The position numbers and the translations under genes were made by a program. Below the pieces are notes generated by a model. It had not been told where the DNA came from, ran no database searches, and saw nothing but the letters and a program-made list of their open reading frames with translations. From Halobacterium wangiae (lineage in GTDB: Archaea; Halobacteriota; Halobacteria; Halobacteriales; Halobacteriaceae): a stretch of 64,000 bases of DNA. The stretch spans positions 1,116,001 through 1,180,000 of the forward strand of contig NZ_CP089588.1 of the NCBI RefSeq assembly GCF_021249345.1, in the 5' to 3' direction. This document shows, one piece after another, positions 60,465-64,000 of this stretch (position 1 is its first letter; every line of letters begins with the position of its first letter).

Positions 60465-61052
60465 ATGACCGACCGAACGGCGGCCGTGACGCGGGAGACG
60501 GCCGAGACGGACATCGAGGTGACCCTCGACGTGGACGGCGACGGCGACAGCACGGTGGAGACGGGAATCGGCTTCTTCGACCACATGCTGACGTCGTTCG
60601 CGAAACACGGCCTCTTCGACCTGACCGTGCGCTGTGACGGCGACCTCGAGATCGACGACCACCACACCGTCGAGGACGTCGGCATCGCCGTCGGGCAGGC
60701 GTTCGACGAGGCGCTCGGGGACAAGCGCGGCATCGAGCGGTTCGCGGACCGCCGCGTGCCGCTGGACGAAGCGGTGGCGAGCGTCGTCGTCGACGTCTCC
60801 GGGCGGCCGCTGTACGAGTTCGACGGCGAGTTCAGCCAGGCGCGCGTCGGCGAGTTCACGAGCGTGATGGCGCGGCACTTCTTCCGGTCGCTGTCGACGC
60901 ACGCGGGCCTCACGCTCCACTGCGGGGTCGACGGCGAGAACGCACACCACGAGATAGAGGCGCTGTTCAAGGGCGCGGCGCGCGCACTCGACGACGCTAC
61001 CCGGATCGACGGCCGGCGCTCGGACACGCCCTCGACGAAGGGCGAACTCTAG
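60465..61052 (+). CDS. hisB: Imidazoleglycerol-phosphate dehydratase
   Basis: A 195-residue HisB of histidine synthesis, single-function type. Manganese ligands are in [31 protein letters not shown] and [15 protein letters not shown] 60465. The frame opens eight codons earlier. Confidence 0.96.
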   Translation: MTDRTAAVTRETAETDIEVTLDVDGDGDSTVETGIGFFDHMLTSFAKHGLFDLTVRCDGDLEIDDHHTVEDVGIAVGQAFDEALGDKRGIERFADRRVPLDEAVASVVVDVSGRPLYEFDGEFSQARVGEFTSVMARHFFRSLSTHAGLTLHCGVDGENAHHEIEALFKGAARALDDATRIDGRRSDTPSTKGEL

Positions 61053-61630
61053 GCCGTCCGCAGCCCGCCGTTCGTCTCCTCGACGTCGCCGTTCTCGACG
61101 GCCGCCTCGACGGCGTCCTCGAACGTGCGTTCGCGGAGGTCGTAGGCGTTCGTCGCGAGCGCTCGCAGGTCGTCTCGGGGCATCGCGCCCTCGCGGTTCT
61201 GGAGCAGGCGGATCACCTGCGCGTAGCCGTCCGGTCGCCGCTGTTCGGAACTCGTCGCCGAGCCGCCGGACTGGATAGTGATTCCCTCGCTGTCCGCGTC
61301 GCGCTCGCTGGCGCTCTCGCGGGCGGCGTCCGTCTCCGCGGCGGGTTCGGCGTCCGGGACGGCGTCGGCCTCCCTGGCGGAGTCCTGGGTGTCGTTCGCA
61401 CCGCGTGGGTCCGGGTCCTCGTCTGGCGAGTCGGCCGCGCCCGGGTCGTCGCTGGACGCGGCGGTCCGGTTCGCGTCGTCGAGCAACGGGTCGACAACCG
61501 ACTGGAGCGTCTCCCGGCAGGCCGAGCAGAGCGCGAGGCGGCGAGCCCCGCCCGCGGCCGACCCGGGGACGACCTCGAAGACGCCCTCTGGCCGCTCGCC
61601 ACAGAAGTCACAGCTGTCGAGTTGGCGCAT
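61049..61630 (-). CDS. Zinc-finger protein with acidic linker
   Basis: A 193-residue protein: an N-terminal zinc ribbon (CDFCGE and LCSACRE), an acidic linker (about 60-130), and a C-terminal wHTH-like domain ([30 protein letters not shown]). A family of haloarchaeal proteins; its function is unknown. Its stop overlaps the end of hisB by four bases. Confidence 0.7.
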   Translation of the reverse strand: MRQLDSCDFCGERPEGVFEVVPGSAAGGARRLALCSACRETLQSVVDPLLDDANRTAASSDDPGAADSPDEDPDPRGANDTQDSAREADAVPDAEPAAETDAARESASERDADSEGITIQSGGSATSSEQRRPDGYAQVIRLLQNREGAMPRDDLRALATNAYDLRERTFEDAVEAAVENGDVEETNGGLRTA

Positions 61631-61709
61631 ACGAGCCACGACGGAGCGGGGGGCCAAAAGTCTGCTCGCCACCCACACCGTTTTCACGGCACGCCGTCTC
61701 GGTTCGCGC

Positions 61710-62213
61710 ATGTTCGAGGACATCATGCAGAAGTTCGAGGGGAGCCCCGGCCAGCAGGCCGTCATCCGCCTCCTCCTCGAGCGCGGGTTCTCCGTGAACG
61801 ACGACGGCCGGGTAGTCTCCGGCGACATCGAGATTCCGTACACGCAGGTCGCCCAGGAGGCGGGCGTCGACCGCCGCGTCGTCGACTCCACGACGGAGGC
61901 CATCCTGGCCGACGACGAACTCCGGCGCATCTTCCAGAACATCAGCCAGATCCCGAGCCTGATGGACCTCGCGCCCGTCCTCGACCTCCACGTCGTCACC
62001 GTCGAGGTCGCCGACGCCGACGAACCCGGCATCGTCGCGCAGGTCACCGGGTTGCTCGCCGAGCGCGACATCAGTATCCGGCAGACCATCAGCGAGGACC
62101 CCGAGTTCACGGACGAACCGCGGCTCTACCTCGTGACCGACGCGGCGCTCCCGGGCGACGTGGTGACCGAACTGATGGCACTGCCGTTCGTGCGGTCTGT
62201 CGAACTCTCCTGA
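61710..62213 (+). CDS. ACT-domain amino-acid-binding regulator
   Basis: A 167-residue protein: an N-terminal wHTH (VIRLLLERGFSVNDDGRVVSGDIEIPYTQVAQEAGVDRRVVDSTTEAIL) and a C-terminal ACT domain (LHVVTVEVADADEPGIVAQVTGLLAERDISIRQTISED). ACT domains bind amino acids to tune metabolic enzymes or transcription. ATG 61710. Confidence 0.82.
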   Translation: MFEDIMQKFEGSPGQQAVIRLLLERGFSVNDDGRVVSGDIEIPYTQVAQEAGVDRRVVDSTTEAILADDELRRIFQNISQIPSLMDLAPVLDLHVVTVEVADADEPGIVAQVTGLLAERDISIRQTISEDPEFTDEPRLYLVTDAALPGDVVTELMALPFVRSVELS

Positions 62214-62229
62214 CGCGGACGCCGGCGTC

Positions 62230-62520
62230 TCAGTCGCGACGGACGACGCTGGCGATGATGAACAGGTAGCCGACGGTCGTGATGGCGTAGTTGACCGTCA
62301 GCAGGAGGACGGCGTCCGCGAAGTCCTGGCGGAACGCGGAGACCGTCGTGGCGATCGCGGCCGCGACGACGATACAGAACCCGATAGAGAGGGTGAGCAT
62401 CTCGCGGCGCTCCGTCTCCAGGTAGGCGTCGGCGGCGATCGCCACCATCGCCAGCCCCGAGAGCGAGAGCGCGATGCTCGACGCGATGTAGAGGAGGTCC
62501 GGCGTCGTCAGCTCGGCCAT
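62230..62520 (-). CDS. Small membrane protein
   Basis: A 96-residue protein with three helices (LLYIASSIALSLSGLAMVAIAA, MLTLSIGFCIVVAAAIATTVSAF, LTVNYAITTVGYLFIIASVV). No family is recognised. Confidence 0.65.
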   Translation of the reverse strand: MAELTTPDLLYIASSIALSLSGLAMVAIAADAYLETERREMLTLSIGFCIVVAAAIATTVSAFRQDFADAVLLLTVNYAITTVGYLFIIASVVRRD

Positions 62521-62605
62521 CTCCCTCCAGATAACGAGAGCGCGGGCATAACCCTTGTGGGCGAAAACCGCAAGCGGCAACTCTCTCGGACCCCGACGCG
62601 ACAGT

Positions 62606-63226
62606 GTGACCGACGCGTACCGAACACTCGCGGGCCGCGGCGAGGCCGACTTCGAAGTGCAGGGCTCGGAGTTCCTCGGGTACGCGTCCCCGGCGGCGAC
62701 CGTCGAGGAGGCCGAGGCGTTCGTCGCCGACGTCGAACAGCGCCACCCGGACGCGACCCACAACGTCCCCTGCTACCGGGTGCGCGTGGAGTCGGGCGGC
62801 CCGGGAGGGGGCCACCTCCTGCGGGAGTACCAGTCCGACGACGGCGAGCCGACCGGCTCCTCGGGGAAACCCGCGCTGAACGTCCTCCAGCAGCGCGACG
62901 TCGAGAACGCCGTGGTGGTCGTCACCCGGTACTACGGCGGGACGAACCTCGGCGTGGGCGGCCTCGCTCGCGCCTACTCGCGAGCCGTCAAGGAGGCCGT
63001 CGACGACGCCGACGTCGTCGAGCAGCGCCCGCAGGAACGCTTCGGCGTCAGCGTAGTGTACGACGACTCTGGAACTGTTCGCGGCATCCTGGAGAGCGCG
63101 GACTGCGAGTTCGACGCCGACTACGGCGAGCGCGCGTCCTTCGACGTGACCGTCGCCCGCGACGACGCCGACGCGCTGCGCGAACGCATCCAGGACGCCG
63201 TCAGCGGGCGGGCGGACGTGGAGTAG
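62606..63226 (+). CDS. IMPACT/YigZ-family protein
   Basis: A 206-residue protein starting at GTG 62606, with the family motifs GSEFLGYASPAATVEEAEAFV, YQSDDGEPTGSSGKPALNVL and VVVTRYYGGTNLGVGGLARAYSRAV. The family is linked to translation control and ribosome-related stress in other organisms. It is single-copy in this window. Confidence 0.9.
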   Translation: MTDAYRTLAGRGEADFEVQGSEFLGYASPAATVEEAEAFVADVEQRHPDATHNVPCYRVRVESGGPGGGHLLREYQSDDGEPTGSSGKPALNVLQQRDVENAVVVVTRYYGGTNLGVGGLARAYSRAVKEAVDDADVVEQRPQERFGVSVVYDDSGTVRGILESADCEFDADYGERASFDVTVARDDADALRERIQDAVSGRADVE

Positions 63227-63294
63227 CGTCCGCGAACGAATCACGGACACTGAACGAGGCGTACTTTCTTGCCGCGGCGACCAGTGCTGGGCGT

Positions 63295-64000
63295 ATGAGC
63301 GACCCGCTGCAGGCCGCCCTCCACGCCGCGTTCCCGGATAGGCCCGTCGAGTCCGTCGAGGAACGCGACACGCGGCCAGGCAACCGGACGGCGCGCGTCG
63401 CGTTCGCGGACGGCGACGTCGTCTACCTGAAGACCGCCACGGACGGCACCCGCCGACTCGTCCGTGAGGCTGCGGCGACCCGGTGTGCCGACGCACGCTG
63501 CCCCATCGAGACGCCAGCCGTGGTCGCCGCGGACCCCGACGGCGACCCGCCGTACCTCGCCATGGAGCCGATTCCCGGGATTCCACTTCAGGACCCCTGG
63601 TCGAGCGCCGACACCGCGGAACGCGCCAGACTGCTCCGGGAAGTCGGAGAGACGGTCGCGGCGGTTCACGAAGCGGCGTTCGAGCAGCCGGGTCGCATCC
63701 TCGGCGGGGACGAGGGTGGCCTTGATCTAGCGGCCGAGAGCTGGTCGGAGACGCTGGCCGCGGACGTCGAGGAGCGGACCGAAGACCTGTTCGCCGCCCG
63801 CTTCCGGGAACTCCCGGGTCGGCTCGCGGCCGTCCTCAGGGACGCCGCCCCACTGCTGGACGACGCGCCCGCAGCGCTGCTCCACTGCGACCTCAACCGG
63901 TCGAACTGCCGGCTCGACCCGCGCGGGCTGCTCGACTGGGAGCGCGCGCTCGTCGGCGACCCCGGGCTGGACCTGGCGGACGCCGAGAGCCACCTCGTGG
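63295..64000 (+). CDS. Aminoglycoside-phosphotransferase-family kinase (C-terminus cut)
   Basis: At least 235 residues; the frame runs off the window. Catalytic loop HCDLNRSN (HxDxxxxN) and the metal motif GLLDWERAL mark the APH/choline-kinase-like fold. The N-lobe has VVYLKTATD, the likely ATP Lys region. The substrate is unknown. It starts at ATG 63295. Confidence 0.88.
   Translation, partial: MSDPLQAALHAAFPDRPVESVEERDTRPGNRTARVAFADGDVVYLKTATDGTRRLVREAAATRCADARCPIETPAVVAADPDGDPPYLAMEPIPGIPLQDPWSSADTAERARLLREVGETVAAVHEAAFEQPGRILGGDEGGLDLAAESWSETLAADVEERTEDLFAARFRELPGRLAAVLRDAAPLLDDAPAALLHCDLNRSNCRLDPRGLLDWERALVGDPGLDLADAESHLV

Overview
This window looks like the chromosome of an extreme halophilic archaeon (class Halobacteria). 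The predicted proteins are strongly acidic and the sequence is GC-rich. Haloarchaeal hallmarks include Tat-type lipoproteins, a [2Fe-2S] ferredoxin with an acidic N-terminal extension, an archaeal MCM helicase without intein, transcription factor S, an archaeal prepilin peptidase, and many ATGA/GTGA start-stop overlaps with few Shine-Dalgarno sites. I cannot fix the genus from sequence alone.

Region 1-6.5 kb is host: a membrane M50 protease with CBS domains (cut by the window edge), a small Cys protein overlapping a beta-keto acid cleavage enzyme, a cupin, an erythromycin-esterase-family protein, an SF2 helicase and a BofA-like membrane protein. A tRNA-Pro(TGG) lies at 6539-6611.

Region 6.6-29.3 kb is the main finding: an integrated virus. 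Thirteen bases of the tRNA-Pro 3' end recur at 29332-29344, directly after a 340-residue tyrosine integrase, giving an element of about 22.7 kb. From left to right it holds (a) an early operon of zinc-finger, SWIM and RHH/wHTH proteins; (b) a HEPN-type cargo gene and an AbrB-like regulator facing the structural genes; (c) a compact structural operon at 9.56-19.0 kb with a small packaging ATPase, two adjacent small capsid proteins resembling VP7 and VP4 of SH1/SNJ1-type viruses, and many one-helix membrane proteins, without terminase, portal or tail genes; (d) an AT-richer accessory island at 19.1-26.7 kb with a compact second recombinase, a toxin-antitoxin pair whose antitoxin appears to be a Panacea-like/UPF0175 fusion, a second Panacea-like protein, a DUF6338-like membrane protein and unknown genes, ending in two tandem wHTH repressor-like genes; and (e) a right-end operon of a zinc microprotein, a viral sliding clamp (PCNA), two small proteins and the integrase. 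This is best read as a tailless, membrane-containing icosahedral (sphaerolipovirus-like) provirus with an SNJ2-type integration module. A zinc-finger relic just outside the right att suggests earlier use of the same site.

Region 29.7-41.1 kb is host again: a divergent TFS paralogue, two secreted lipoproteins, a cupin, small haloarchaeal proteins, an SLC13-type permease, a complete branched-chain amino-acid-type ABC transporter operon (binding protein, two permeases, two ATPases) ending in a UspA-like protein, and a DUF4234-like membrane protein.

Region 41.2-64 kb carries core genes: MCM, a 7TM-PAS histidine kinase, a HIT hydrolase, a thioesterase, a uracil-DNA glycosylase, isoleucyl-tRNA synthetase, PRPP synthetase, a phosphohexomutase, scattered histidine genes (hisI, hisA, hisB), prepilin peptidase, a PRPP-type phosphoribosyltransferase, ferredoxin, an ACT-domain regulator, an IMPACT-family protein and a phosphotransferase cut by the right edge. 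No rRNA gene or CRISPR array was seen. No intergenic stretch exceeds about 300 bases once the small genes are counted.
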